A stretch of DNA of 64,000 nt, from positions 62,001 through 126,000 of the forward strand of contig NZ_AP025489.1 of NCBI RefSeq assembly GCF_024347475.1. The letters run 5' to 3'. The notes below the pieces were generated by a model that saw nothing but the letters and a program-made list of their open reading frames with translations, was not told the origin of the DNA and made no database searches. Position 1 is the stretch's first letter; every line of letters starts with the position of its first letter. The DNA is from Vibrio fortis. GTDB lineage: Bacteria > Pseudomonadota > Gammaproteobacteria > Enterobacterales > Vibrionaceae. The translations under genes and the position numbers were made by a program. Positions 36,258 through 45,330 of the stretch are shown here, in pieces.

Positions 36258-37181
36258 CTACGAATCTCGCTCTGAATTAATCGAAGCCAAAAATTCCGCC
36301 GATTGCCCAAACCGTTCAAAAATCATGTCCCTAAAGGCGACCACTCTGGTTGCTATCAATTTTCTGTCTGCCCACACCAAGAATGCCTTACCCGTTGGGC
36401 ATTCAACCTCTGGTAATACCTCTACTAACTCATTTCTTGCTGCATGCTTTTCAAAGGCTGCTCTTGGCATCATGCAGATCCCAGCTCCTGTTATTGTCGC
36501 ATCAATATTTAAACGCAGACTACTTATTGAGTAACGAGGCTGATAGGGAATACGGATCGCCTTGCCATCTTCTTTGAGCTCCCAATATGGCATGTTGTTA
36601 CCTGAGAGTAGCTGATGATTAATCAACTCTTCAGCTCGTTCTGGCTGACCATATTTTTCGATATAGCTTGGTGAGGCCGATAGCATTAATGGTGATTCAA
36701 ACAACTGACGCTGTATTAAATGATTGGCATGAGGTGGTGTCGTCACAATCGCAAGGTCAATCTGCTCATCAAAGAAGCGCTCAGTGCCTGCACTAAATTG
36801 AATGGTTACCGACACTTCTGGGTGAGTCTGCATAAACTCGATCGCCATCTTTTGCAGGAAGTTGTCCGCAAATGGCTCAGGACAAGAGACTCGGATTTCA
36901 CCCGTTAATACTGGCTGACTATTCGAAAGCTGTTTCCACTCATCATTCAACTGCATAAAGAGAGCAGCGAAGCGTTGGTAGTATTCGTCACCTGCGTTGG
37001 TGAGTTGGAACTGTTTTGCATTACGGTGTACCAGCTTTTCACCCAGTTTATCCTCAAGACTTGCCACCGCCCTTGACAACGTTGGGGCTGAAACGTGTGT
37101 TTTAAGACTCGCTGCTGCAAAGCCACCGCACTCGACAGATTGGCAAAACAGATAGAGATTGGAGATGTCTTTTGCTTTCAT
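36258..37181 (-). CDS. LysR family transcriptional regulator
   Basis: A 307-residue regulator with an N-terminal winged helix (LYLFCQSVECGGFAAASLKTHVSAPTLSRAVASLEDKLGEKLVHRN) and a C-terminal substrate-binding-like domain. The ATG at 37181 begins at the conserved helix; the upstream ATG at 37220 would add 13 residues not seen in the family. It is divergent from the DUF2798 gene, and the gap carries the box repeated upstream of the DoxX-like gene. Confidence 0.85.
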   Translation of the reverse strand: MKAKDISNLYLFCQSVECGGFAAASLKTHVSAPTLSRAVASLEDKLGEKLVHRNAKQFQLTNAGDEYYQRFAALFMQLNDEWKQLSNSQPVLTGEIRVSCPEPFADNFLQKMAIEFMQTHPEVSVTIQFSAGTERFFDEQIDLAIVTTPPHANHLIQRQLFESPLMLSASPSYIEKYGQPERAEELINHQLLSGNNMPYWELKEDGKAIRIPYQPRYSISSLRLNIDATITGAGICMMPRAAFEKHAARNELVEVLPEVECPTGKAFLVWADRKLIATRVVAFRDMIFERFGQSAEFLASINSERDS

Positions 37182-37221
37182 AATTGATCGCTCTTTAGGA
37201 TTGCATTCTGAGTTAATCATT

Positions 37222-37261
37222 CAAATATGAAAGATTCAAGTTCAATGTTGTCTATTTTTGA
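37222..37261. promoter_or_regulatory. Shared regulatory box in the LysR/DUF2798 divergent promoter
   Basis: CAAATATGAAAG (37222-37233) and GTTGTCTATTTTTGA (37247-37261) repeat the two elements found at 35552-35595, the first in inverted orientation. Its position 70-110 bases before the DUF2798 start suits LysR-type activation. Confidence 0.55.
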
Positions 37262-37329
37262 TCAAGAAGTTCAGGGCTAATATAACCCCATCAGTTAGCC
37301 AATCGAAGTTAGGCATAAGAGAGTCAATC

Positions 37330-37572
37330 ATGAAAAAGTTTTCACGTAAGTTCCAGTACCCACTAATGGTTTCTATGGTTTTACCTACTATGCTTCTTAG
37401 CATGCCAGCCATCATGGTAGCTAAAACACTGCCAGAGAACGGCGTATTTTTTGATGCATGGTTAAACGCAGTTTCACAAATGGTGCCATCTACACTGTTA
37501 GTACTCGCCCTTGTTGCACCAACGGTACGTCTATTCGTAACCAAAGTGCTGCTAGAGCCAGAGATAAAATAA
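37330..37572 (+). CDS. DUF2798 family small membrane protein
   Basis: An 80-residue protein with two hydrophobic helices: FQYPLMVSMVLPTMLLSMPAIMVAKTLPENG, then a WLNA segment, then LLVLALVAPTVRLFVTKVLL. This is the usual DUF2798 layout; the function is unknown. AGAGAG precedes the ATG at 37330, whereas the ATG at 37258 lies inside the regulatory box and is unlikely. It is probably co-transcribed with the next gene, 53 bases on. Confidence 0.7.
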   Translation: MKKFSRKFQYPLMVSMVLPTMLLSMPAIMVAKTLPENGVFFDAWLNAVSQMVPSTLLVLALVAPTVRLFVTKVLLEPEIK

Positions 37573-37625
37573 GTAAACGTTAATAAGTCCGTAAAGTTAA
37601 TAAGTTAGATAATAGGAAAGAGAAA

Positions 37626-38177
37626 ATGAGCGAATTTAAACTACACACTGTTGAATCAGCACCTGAGAAAAGCAAAGCAATCCTTGAAGGCGCACAAAAG
37701 CAAATGGGGATGGTACCAGGTCTTTACGCGGTCATGGCTGAGTCTCCTCAAATCCTAACGGCTTACACGCAACTGCATCAGCAATTCACCAACACATCGT
37801 TTGATGCTGAAGAGCTAACAGTAGTATGGCAAACCATCAACGTTGAACACGAGTGTCACTACTGCGTCCCTGCACATACTGGGATCGCGCACTCAATGAA
37901 GGTTGATCCTGCATTGACTGAAGCACTGCGTAACGATGAAGCAATGCCAACTGAAAAGCTTCAAGCACTGAAAGACTTCACTCTTGCTGTAGTGCGTGAG
38001 CGTGGCAATGTATCAGAAGTAGATCTAGCGGCATTTTTTGAAGCGGGTTATGGCCAGCAGCAGGTTCTAGAAGTGATACTTGGTCTATCGCAGAAAGTGA
38101 TCAGTAACTATGTAAACCACGTTGCTCACACACCAGTAGACAAAGTATTTGAGAAGTTTGCTTGGTCTAAAAAATAG
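37626..38177 (+). CDS. Carboxymuconolactone decarboxylase/AhpD-like protein
   Basis: A 183-residue helical protein with the redox motif ECHYCVPAHTGIAHS (CxxC followed by H), typical of AhpD-like members, and FFEAGYGQQQVLEVILGLSQKVISNYVNHVAHTPVD at the C-terminus. Such proteins act as peroxidase-type or alkylhydroperoxidase partners. With the DoxX-like and LysR genes it suggests a small oxidative or electrophile stress unit. Confidence 0.85.
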   Translation: MSEFKLHTVESAPEKSKAILEGAQKQMGMVPGLYAVMAESPQILTAYTQLHQQFTNTSFDAEELTVVWQTINVEHECHYCVPAHTGIAHSMKVDPALTEALRNDEAMPTEKLQALKDFTLAVVRERGNVSEVDLAAFFEAGYGQQQVLEVILGLSQKVISNYVNHVAHTPVDKVFEKFAWSKK

Positions 38178-38199
38178 TCCCACGAGCAAGATGTTATAG

Positions 38200-38226
38200 A
38201 GCGAACGAGTATGTTCGCTTTTTTTT
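38200..38226 (+). terminator. Intrinsic terminator
   Basis: AGCGAAC/GTTCGCT stem with a six-base loop, followed by eight T residues, about 20 bases after the stop codon of the AhpD-like gene. Confidence 0.88.
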
Positions 38227-38469
38227 CACAAAACTTCATGTTTAGATGTCTGTTAACAACAGTACAACGAGGGAACATATGGAGTGCAAGAAAAAGACAG
38301 GCAATGACGTATAAAGTGGATGAACTTTAGAGATTCGAGGTCATCCAAATGAGTTGTGGCACTCAATGTTTCAGCGAGATTCATACCCCACCACACCTCC
38401 ATCAATTGATGTACAATACACGTGCTTGAAATATCAGATCCAATAACTCCCCATCGCACAAGGTGAATC
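38227..38469. other. Intergenic region without recognised features
   Basis: About 240 bases between a terminator and the CLCA_X gene. I see no convincing gene or repeat; it should hold the promoter of the next gene. Confidence 0.4.
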
Positions 38470-39267
38470 TTGCGTTTAACTAGCTTCAAATACAAAACTC
38501 GTAAAGGCCCGGACTATCGTCATGGGGAGCAAGTGTCGTTTATCGACATACGAGATACCTTTGGCATTGGTAGCATTCGTGTTGGTAAATGGGTCAACCA
38601 AGAAGAGAAAGACCTAGCCGCCAATCTGATCTTCGATTCATTTGCTGATCTTGCTTATATACTGGCGCTACCGCCAAAAGCCATTGGGTTACGAGGTAGT
38701 TTAAATCTGGCTTTTGGTAGCGGTGGACAAAAAGGTGTTCAGGCCCATTACGCACCAAATCAAAGAGAACTCGCGCTCGCGAAAAATGCCGGAGCTGGCG
38801 CTTTAGCGCATGAGTTTTGGCATGCTTTTGACCACTATATTGCAGAAAAAGCGTTTGACATCGGCGACCGATCAGGGCCACAAAAACGAACAATCTTTGC
38901 GAGCGACTGTTGGTTAAAAAACGCTAGGCACTTTCCACACCCGTTGAATGACAGATTACTGAAGATCTTTGACGCGACGTTGCTCACTGATGATCAACAA
39001 GACAGACACGACTATGTGTCACGAAGTGTTTTAGCTGACAAAGCGATGGGAAGTCATTATTTCTCTCTTCCTACAGAGATGATGGCGAGAGCCTTTGAGT
39101 CGGTTGTCGAATCGTGTTCTGGAATTGAAAATAGCTACTTAGTGTCCGGGACGACCAAACCTGAACACATCAAGACTTACCCAGACGTAGAACATCGGAT
39201 GAAGATTCATAAAGCACTACAAGCCTACTTTAAACCTCTGGGGGAAGCCTTGAGTAGCTTGCAATAA
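38470..39267 (+). CDS. CLCA_X family protein with a zinc-peptidase-like HExxH motif
   Basis: A 265-residue cytoplasmic protein matching the CLCA_X family: SFKYKTRKGPDYRHGEQVSFIDIRDTFG at the start, then LNLAFGSGGQKGVQAHYAP, the motif GALAHEFWHAFDHY (HEFWH at residues 114-118), and PTEMMARAFESVVE, whose glutamate could be the third zinc ligand. The same layout occurs in LPD1-type domains of phage and plasmid polyvalent proteins. Translation probably begins at a TTG with AAGGTG upstream. Its role in Vibrio is not established. Confidence 0.75.
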   Translation: MRLTSFKYKTRKGPDYRHGEQVSFIDIRDTFGIGSIRVGKWVNQEEKDLAANLIFDSFADLAYILALPPKAIGLRGSLNLAFGSGGQKGVQAHYAPNQRELALAKNAGAGALAHEFWHAFDHYIAEKAFDIGDRSGPQKRTIFASDCWLKNARHFPHPLNDRLLKIFDATLLTDDQQDRHDYVSRSVLADKAMGSHYFSLPTEMMARAFESVVESCSGIENSYLVSGTTKPEHIKTYPDVEHRMKIHKALQAYFKPLGEALSSLQ

Positions 39268-39362
39268 AAGACTTAACTGTCGTATAACGAAATGGAACGC
39301 TTTCTATATCAACTAAGTGCTATCACCTGATTCAATCTGCTGTCAAATGGATGGATATCGCA

Positions 39363-40076
39363 ATGCAGCCCACTCTCAGTATCAGAGCCTACACTAAGAA
39401 GCTAAACAGTCATTCACATGATGACTACCACCAGCTTGTACTGCCTGTTCAAGGCAACATCAACATTCAGATGGATAACTTCTCTGGAAAAGTGACTGTG
39501 GGTGAGTGTGTTGTGATTCCTGCAGGTACTACCCATGGTTTTCAAGCCGATGAAGCCGCTCGATTTATTGTTGCTGACTTGCCAGCACTTCCAGACCATC
39601 TTCTCGAGAGTGATGTGCACGTGTTTTCTACCACAACGCCACTACTGAGCTTTATCTACTTTGTAGAAAAACAGTTACAACATCAAGTAGATAAAGCGAT
39701 AGAGTCTTCGATTCTCGATGTCTTTACTATGCTACTCACCCAGCAACCGATAACTTCAAAAATTGACCCTCGGATACGTGCTGCACAGAGTGAGATTTTT
39801 GACAATTTAGCGAACCCTCTTTCAATTGCCGAGTTATCGAAAGTGGCTTGTCTTAGTCCGACTCAATTTAAAGTGCTTTTTAAAACTAACCTTGGTATGA
39901 GCGTCCAACAATACGTTACTCACCATAGAATGGAAAAAGCCAAAGCGCTTCTTACCCATACTGATTTACCCGTTCAAATTATCGCTGAAAGAGTTGGCTA
40001 CAACGATCTTTCTGCTTTTAGCCGACGCTTCTCTCTTCATTTCGGCCTACCCCCACGCCAGTTCACACGCAATTAA
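39363..40076 (+). CDS. AraC family regulator with cupin sensor
   Basis: A 237-residue short AraC protein. The N-terminal cupin (SHDDYHQLVLPVQGNINIQM, then VVIPAGTTHGFQA) senses a small ligand, and the C-terminal double helix-turn-helix is complete (LSIAELSKVACLSPTQFKVLFKTNLGMSVQQYVTHHRM, then VQIIAERVGYNDLSAFSRRFSLHFGLPPRQF). The ATG at 39363 or 39351 could be used. The next gene, in the same direction, is an EamA exporter that it probably regulates. Confidence 0.85.
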   Translation: MQPTLSIRAYTKKLNSHSHDDYHQLVLPVQGNINIQMDNFSGKVTVGECVVIPAGTTHGFQADEAARFIVADLPALPDHLLESDVHVFSTTTPLLSFIYFVEKQLQHQVDKAIESSILDVFTMLLTQQPITSKIDPRIRAAQSEIFDNLANPLSIAELSKVACLSPTQFKVLFKTNLGMSVQQYVTHHRMEKAKALLTHTDLPVQIIAERVGYNDLSAFSRRFSLHFGLPPRQFTRN

Positions 40077-40173
40077 AAGCGTCTTTTCAAAATACAATTT
40101 CGTCTTTTCAGCAAAGTACGACCTTTATTCATCGCTTATCCTTTCAACATCAAATGGATGTTCGGATTAAGAA

Positions 40174-41106
40174 ATGATTACAGCACGCTTTCAGTTAGCC
40201 CCCCATCAGCATGGGTCTATTTTTATATTACTGGCTTCGATCCTCTGGGGAACAACAGGTGCAGCGGCTACCTTGGTTCCGGAGGTGAGCCCATTGGCTA
40301 TTGGTGCTTTCTCTATGGGCGTAGGTGGTGTGATACAGGCCTTGTTAGCAAATACGGCCTTGAAAAAAGATGCTTCGTTACTAAAGCGCCACAGAAAAGA
40401 CGTAGTGATTGGCGCGCTTACATTAATGATCTATCCAATGGCTTTTTATACTTCAATGAGAATGGCTGGTATTGCGACTGGCACCGTGGTCTCTATAGCC
40501 TCCGCCCCACTGTTCACTCTTCTTTTCGAGTGTCTATTTAGCACAAATAAGAATGCAAATATTCGTAAACTTTTTAGCTTAGTCCTAGGAATTATTGGCA
40601 TTGTTCTTCTCGTCAATGCTGAGACCACTCACAGTCACTCTGAACCGCAGCTTAAACTTTGGGGAATCTTACTAGGACTCGTCGCAGGCTTGAGTTACGC
40701 CACCTATTCCATAATGGCGAAAGAGCTTATTAATAAGGGGGTTCAATCACAGGCCGCTATGGGTGCCATCTTTGGGCTGGGAGCATGTTTACTTCTACCC
40801 ACCCTGCTGGCATCAGGAGACAACCTATTTGCATCTCAAACCAATAGCCTGGTGCTCATATATATGGCTGTGATTCCAATGGGCGTTGGCTACATCATGT
40901 TTGGGGTGGGATTAAGACACATCAATGCGAGCACAGCCAATATCCTAACGCTTTTCGAGCCTGTTGTTGCTGCAGTCATCGCTGTCTTAATACTCGAAGA
41001 GCACATTCCTGCTATGGGGTGGTTTGGAATTGCTTTAATCATGGTTTGCTTGTTTTTTCAGTCAACACATAACGAGCAATCCGAAAATAAGCTGATCGAT
41101 CCCTAA
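40174..41106 (+). CDS. EamA/DMT family transporter
   Basis: A 310-residue protein with ten hydrophobic helices in two EamA halves (ILLASILWGTTGAAATLVPEVSPLAIG, and GLVAGLSYATYSIMAKELINKG). It probably exports a metabolite or drug. It lies 97 bases downstream of the cupin-AraC regulator, on the same strand. Confidence 0.82.
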   Translation: MITARFQLAPHQHGSIFILLASILWGTTGAAATLVPEVSPLAIGAFSMGVGGVIQALLANTALKKDASLLKRHRKDVVIGALTLMIYPMAFYTSMRMAGIATGTVVSIASAPLFTLLFECLFSTNKNANIRKLFSLVLGIIGIVLLVNAETTHSHSEPQLKLWGILLGLVAGLSYATYSIMAKELINKGVQSQAAMGAIFGLGACLLLPTLLASGDNLFASQTNSLVLIYMAVIPMGVGYIMFGVGLRHINASTANILTLFEPVVAAVIAVLILEEHIPAMGWFGIALIMVCLFFQSTHNEQSENKLIDP

Positions 41107-41232
41107 CGATTGCACCAACACTGAACAAGGCTGGCAACTTTTAGTGCAACACAATCATGGTTTTATATCTGACTCCCCAATAAATGGGCACTTCATCATT
41201 GGTACGTATATTGCTCACTATGTAGATTAAGG

Positions 41233-41244
41233 ATTGTATACAAT
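41233..41244. promoter_or_regulatory. Palindromic operator candidate upstream of the NCS2 permease
   Basis: ATTGTATACAAT is a perfect 12-bp palindrome about 25 bases before the permease ATG and overlaps the probable -10 region. The TTGTATACAA core is used by several GntR family repressors such as HutC. No GntR gene adjoins. Confidence 0.45.
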
Positions 41245-41267
41245 AATAAATACATTAAGGAAATCAC

Positions 41268-42647
41268 ATGGAACAACGTAACAGTGAATTGATCTACGGA
41301 CTGGATGATCGCCCATCAGTCAAAGCCGCAAGTTATGCGGCGCTTCAACATGTTCTGGCTAGCTTTGTTGGCATTATCACACCCACTCTTATCATTGGTG
41401 GTGTACTTGGCTTAGGGGAACATATCCCCTATCTAATCAGTATGGCCTTGATGGTTTCTGGTGTTGGTACCTTTATTCAGGCGAAGCGAGTTGGCCCTGT
41501 TGGAGCAGGGATGATCTGTGTACAAGGCACCAGTTTCGCCTTCTTAGGCTCTGTCTTGGGCGCTGGCTTTCTCGTTAAAGCCAATGGTGGCGGTCCAGAT
41601 GAAATGTTAGCGACTATTTTTGGCGTCTGCTTTTTTGGTGCCTTCATTGAAATTCTGCTTTCTCGCTTTATCGATAAGCTAAAAGTCGTCATCACGCCGG
41701 TCGTGACTGGTATTGTTATTACCACCATAGGTATCTCTTTAATTAAGGTTGGAGTCACCGATATCGCAGGTGGGTTCGGTGCTGAAGACTTCGGGGCTCC
41801 AAGTAACCTCATGCTTGGCGCGATCGTTCTTGGAATCATCGTCGCTTTAAACCTTAGTCAGAACATCATGGTAAGGCTGTCGTCGATCTTGATAGGTTTA
41901 AGCATTGGGTGGGCAATAGCGATTACCATGGGTAAAGCATCTATGCCTGACTTCGCTTCGCAGCCGTTGTTGAGTATTCCTGTACCGTTCAAATACGGCT
42001 TTGCTTTCGACTGGCAAGCGTTCTTACCAATTGCGTTCATTTACTTAATTACGGCTATCGAGTCGACAGGTGATTTGACGGCAAACAGTATGTTCTCAGG
42101 CCAACCTATCCAAGGACCTAAATACATCAAACGTCTTAAGGCTGGCGTACTAGGTGATGGCGTTAACTCACTCATTGCTGCCGTATTCAACACCTTCCCA
42201 AATACTACGTTCAGCCAGAATAACGGTGTGATTCACTTTACCGGTATCGCGAGTCGATACATCGGTTACTTTATCGCGGGCATTCTGTTCTTATTGGGGA
42301 TGTTTCCAGTGTTGGGAGCAGTATTAATGACCATTCCAAAACCAGTATTGGGTGGCGCGACTCTAGTTATGTTCGGTACTGTCGCTGCGGCAGGTATTAA
42401 GATCATTGCTAATGAGGAGTTAGACCGCCGCCGTATTATGACTATCGCCATCTCTTTTGGCTTAGGTCTTGGCGTTATGCTCGTGCCAGATTTGCTAAAA
42501 GAAGCGCCTAAATTAGTTCAAAGTATCTTCGGCTCTCCGGTTACTATGTCGGGTATCGCTGCGTTAATCATTACTGGGTTAATGGCGTTCATCCCTGAAA
42601 AAATCAATAAACCTTTACCAAGCAATACGCAAGCGAGTGAAGCTTAG
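41268..42647 (+). CDS. NCS2 family nucleobase permease (xanthine/uracil type)
   Basis: A 459-residue permease with about 14 membrane segments. It carries the NCS2 signature in FSQNNGVIHFTGIASRYIG and the substrate-site glutamate in YLITAIESTGDLTAN. The QNNGVIxxTG form and the AIESTGD helix resemble the XanQ/UacT xanthine-urate branch more than UraA. It imports a purine or pyrimidine base with a proton. Good spacing of AAGGAAATCAC before the ATG. Confidence 0.88.
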   Translation: MEQRNSELIYGLDDRPSVKAASYAALQHVLASFVGIITPTLIIGGVLGLGEHIPYLISMALMVSGVGTFIQAKRVGPVGAGMICVQGTSFAFLGSVLGAGFLVKANGGGPDEMLATIFGVCFFGAFIEILLSRFIDKLKVVITPVVTGIVITTIGISLIKVGVTDIAGGFGAEDFGAPSNLMLGAIVLGIIVALNLSQNIMVRLSSILIGLSIGWAIAITMGKASMPDFASQPLLSIPVPFKYGFAFDWQAFLPIAFIYLITAIESTGDLTANSMFSGQPIQGPKYIKRLKAGVLGDGVNSLIAAVFNTFPNTTFSQNNGVIHFTGIASRYIGYFIAGILFLLGMFPVLGAVLMTIPKPVLGGATLVMFGTVAAAGIKIIANEELDRRRIMTIAISFGLGLGVMLVPDLLKEAPKLVQSIFGSPVTMSGIAALIITGLMAFIPEKINKPLPSNTQASEA

Positions 42648-42672
42648 TCCAAGCATCAATAGTGATATGAAC

Positions 42673-42712
42673 ATACTTCGGTTAGTTGACCAGGCCCAGC
42701 TAACCGAAGTAT
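42673..42712. terminator. Bidirectional terminator-like hairpin
   Basis: ATACTTCGGTTAG and its exact reverse complement are separated by a 14-base loop between the convergent NCS2 and flavodoxin genes. There is no long T tract, so it probably serves both strands weakly. Confidence 0.6.
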
Positions 42713-42742
42713 TTCAACAATCGAGATGTCACCTAACTTCAA

Positions 42743-43264
42743 TCATACAACCTTCGAAACTTGGCGAGCCCAACGCCGAATCATATCCCAATTACGATAA
42801 TCTCCATCCTCTACCCCTTTGACTATTGCAATTAACTTAAGTGGGTATCGGTAATACCAAGGCATCAGCTTTGGTTGCAATGTACCTGAAAAACCAGCAA
42901 CCATGATGGGCTCAACGTTGGGATTCATCTTAATCAATGTGTGATCGTAAACCTGTGGCGAATTGAATGAATTCGATGGCTGTTTTGCGAGCGCCAAACA
43001 GGTATAGAAATATGCCACAGATGTCGATGACAGTTCATTTTGATACGTTCGGACATAATCTCGGACTTCAATTAGCCATCTGTCATAGCGGATTGGAGCG
43101 CCAATAATAACCGCTTCATCTGCATAGGGGGCTCTTGCACTCTCGACGGGCAACACTTCCGTTGTCATACCCAGTTCTTGTAACTCCTGAGCGATGGCAT
43201 ATGCAATTTCTGCTGTCGAACCAAAACCCGAACCGTACACAATCAATACTCTTTTTCTAGCCAT
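42743..43264 (-). CDS. Flavodoxin-domain protein (HemG/protoporphyrinogen-oxidase-like)
   Basis: A 173-residue flavodoxin fold protein with an FMN phosphate-binding loop near the start (RVLIVYGSGFGSTAEIAYAI) and a second loop AVIIGAPIRYDRWLIEVRDYV. The C-terminal basic stretch (YRYPLKLIAIVKG, RRWARQV) resembles menaquinone-dependent protoporphyrinogen dehydrogenase (HemG), but the match is not specific enough for a name. The ATG at 43264 has GGGAGGT six bases upstream, against the weaker ATG at 43300. It is divergent from an AraC gene. Confidence 0.75.
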   Translation of the reverse strand: MARKRVLIVYGSGFGSTAEIAYAIAQELQELGMTTEVLPVESARAPYADEAVIIGAPIRYDRWLIEVRDYVRTYQNELSSTSVAYFYTCLALAKQPSNSFNSPQVYDHTLIKMNPNVEPIMVAGFSGTLQPKLMPWYYRYPLKLIAIVKGVEDGDYRNWDMIRRWARQVSKVV

Positions 43265-43404
43265 GTAAACCTCCCATATTTTGCGAAAAATACAGCCCAA
43301 ACAAACTACCGCATGAGCAATGCTTGTTGAGTTTGTTTATTACATCTAATTAAGCGATGATTTGATTGACAGGAAATCGTCGAAGATTTGCAGGAAATAC
43401 ATTT

Positions 43405-44388
43405 ATGGAAGACAAAGCCAGGCTAGCATTATCAAAGTTTGATACGAAGAAACGGAAGAAGAATGGTGCTAGCTCTCCCTTAAGTGAACTGAAAATGAGT
43501 AGCGTGTTTTACACTCACTCAACGATGAAGCAACCGTGGGGCATCAAAATGCCATCCATTCCATCGAGCACCATGTTCCACTTAGTCCTTGAAGGCGAAG
43601 CGATTGTCATTGTCGATGGAACACAGATTAAGCTGAATGCCGGCGATTTTATTTTGCTTCCACGCGGGACTGGACATGACATCGTCGATATAAATAAGTC
43701 AGCTGCCACCGATTTATTTGAGAATGACATAGAAGAGATTACAGAGCACTATGAGCGGCTAACCACCAAAGGGACTGGCGACACGACAACAACTCTATGT
43801 GGCACGGTTTTGTTTGAAAACGAGGTCACGACTTCGGTCATTACATCTATGCCTGAATTCGTATTAATTGACTCACAATCACAGGCCCACGACACGATTA
43901 AGAGTGTCGTTCAAGCCATACACAGAGAAACGAAAAATGAAGAGTATGGCTCGGAATTGGTGGTATCTAAATTGGCCGACGTGCTGATTCTACAGTGTAT
44001 TCGAACCTGGATAGACCAAGTATCTGACGATAATCAAGGTTGGATAATGGCGCATACCGACAAACGCTTATCTCGCGCAATGAAGAGAATCCACAGCGAC
44101 AGTGCTGCCAATATCGATATTGAAACACTGGCTGATATTTCAGGGATGTCTCGTACCAGCTTCATTGAGTACTTCAAGAGAACTGTAGGGGAAACGCCCA
44201 AGAAATACATAACCGATTGGCGACTATCTCTCGCCAGAGAAAAGCTGCTACATGGTAAGGCTCATATTCTTAATATCGCTCTCGACATCGGCTATCAATC
44301 TGAGGCCGCATTCAGCCGAGCCTATAAAAACAAATATGGTGAATCTCCATCGACCACTAAAAAGAATAGCCTAACCCCAAAATCTTAG
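43405..44388 (+). CDS. AraC family regulator with AraC-binding cupin
   Basis: A 327-residue regulator. Residues about 30-110 form a cupin (SSTMFHLVLEGEAIVIVDGTQIKLNAGDFILLPRGTGHDI). The C-terminus has the double helix-turn-helix (IDIETLADISGMSRTSFIEYFKRTVGETPKKYITDWRLSLA, then ILNIALDIGYQSEAAFSRAYKNKYGESPS). The ATG at 43405 is preceded by AGGA; a TTG at 43366 is less likely. Its neighbours are the divergent flavodoxin and the convergent NmrA-like reductase, either of which it may control. Confidence 0.85.
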   Translation: MEDKARLALSKFDTKKRKKNGASSPLSELKMSSVFYTHSTMKQPWGIKMPSIPSSTMFHLVLEGEAIVIVDGTQIKLNAGDFILLPRGTGHDIVDINKSAATDLFENDIEEITEHYERLTTKGTGDTTTTLCGTVLFENEVTTSVITSMPEFVLIDSQSQAHDTIKSVVQAIHRETKNEEYGSELVVSKLADVLILQCIRTWIDQVSDDNQGWIMAHTDKRLSRAMKRIHSDSAANIDIETLADISGMSRTSFIEYFKRTVGETPKKYITDWRLSLAREKLLHGKAHILNIALDIGYQSEAAFSRAYKNKYGESPSTTKKNSLTPKS

Positions 44389-44398
44389 GCATTTACGA

Positions 44399-44428
44399 AA
44401 ACAGCCCGAATAAGCATTCAGGCTGTTG
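44399..44428. terminator. Hairpin between convergent AraC and NmrA-like genes
   Basis: AACAGCC/GGCTGTT with an inner partial pairing (GAAT/ATTC) lies just past the AraC stop codon. The T tract is poor on both strands. Confidence 0.45.
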
Positions 44429-44496
44429 TTTCACTTTTTACTCCCGCTCAAAGCAGCTAAATCTAATAAACGACAATTAAGTCCAATGGCCGACAG

Positions 44497-45330
44497 CTAA
44501 TCCCAGTAACCGGCGGCGATCGTTTTAGATACATAGTCTGCGAACTTAGTCGGCTTACGTCCCGTCGCTTCTTCAACGCCATGAGTAAGATTTGAATTAC
44601 GTCCATCGAAAACTACGGTGAACAACTCATTCAGCAACCATTGATAATCTTCTGGTAAGTTTTGGCTCTCTAGAATACCTAAATACGCTTCGATGCTCAC
44701 AGAGGTAAACTTGATCTCCTTCCCGAGCTGTTTTGAAATCTCATCAACACAATCTTGAAACGTCATCAACTCCGGGCCTGTCACTTCATAGAGGCGATTG
44801 CGCTTACTTGGATCAACCAATGCCGCCACCGCAACTTCTGCAATATCATCAGTGTCAATAAATGGCTCTGGGGTATCGCCTGCGGGTAACACAAGTTCGC
44901 CTTCTAAAATACCCTGAGCCATAAAGCTCTCGCTAAAGTTTTGCGCGAACCACGAGGCTCTAACAATGTTCCAATCTAAACCACTATCGATAAGTATTCG
45001 CTCTGCTTTTTCTGCGCCCTCTTCGCCACGGCCAGACAGCAATACGATGTGCTCTACACCTTGCGCTTTAGCAACCTCCACGAATGCGCTGATGTCTCCC
45101 TCAGCGTTAGGCACTGCCAAGTCAGGTTGATAGGTAACATAAGCTGAGCGTGCACCGGCTAAAGCAGTAGGCCATGAGCTTCGCGCTCCCCAATCAAAAT
45201 ACGTAGCAGCACTACGAGAAACTTGGCGCGTTTCAATACCAAGTTCACACAGTAGCTTGTTAACTCGAACACCCGTTTTGGCATTTTTGCCGATAATCAC
45301 AATGGGTCTTACTGAATTGATGTCTGACAT
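44497..45330 (-). CDS. NmrA-like NAD(P)-binding reductase
   Basis: A 277-residue Rossmann-fold protein of the atypical SDR/NmrA group, the style of QOR-type reductases. The nucleotide loop is degenerate (IVIIGKNAKTG). The body shows VEHIVLLSGRGEEGAEKAERIL, NIVRASWFAQNF and DTDDIAEVAVAAL, typical of NmrA-like proteins, which lack the YxxxK pair. Substrate unknown. Confidence 0.8.
   Translation of the reverse strand: MSDINSVRPIVIIGKNAKTGVRVNKLLCELGIETRQVSRSAATYFDWGARSSWPTALAGARSAYVTYQPDLAVPNAEGDISAFVEVAKAQGVEHIVLLSGRGEEGAEKAERILIDSGLDWNIVRASWFAQNFSESFMAQGILEGELVLPAGDTPEPFIDTDDIAEVAVAALVDPSKRNRLYEVTGPELMTFQDCVDEISKQLGKEIKFTSVSIEAYLGILESQNLPEDYQWLLNELFTVVFDGRNSNLTHGVEEATGRKPTKFADYVSKTIAAGYWD

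Noticed and set aside
40158..40541. A 127-residue frame at the start of the second EamA gene.
   Set aside because: It overlaps the EamA frame almost completely and has no coding signature or ribosome site.
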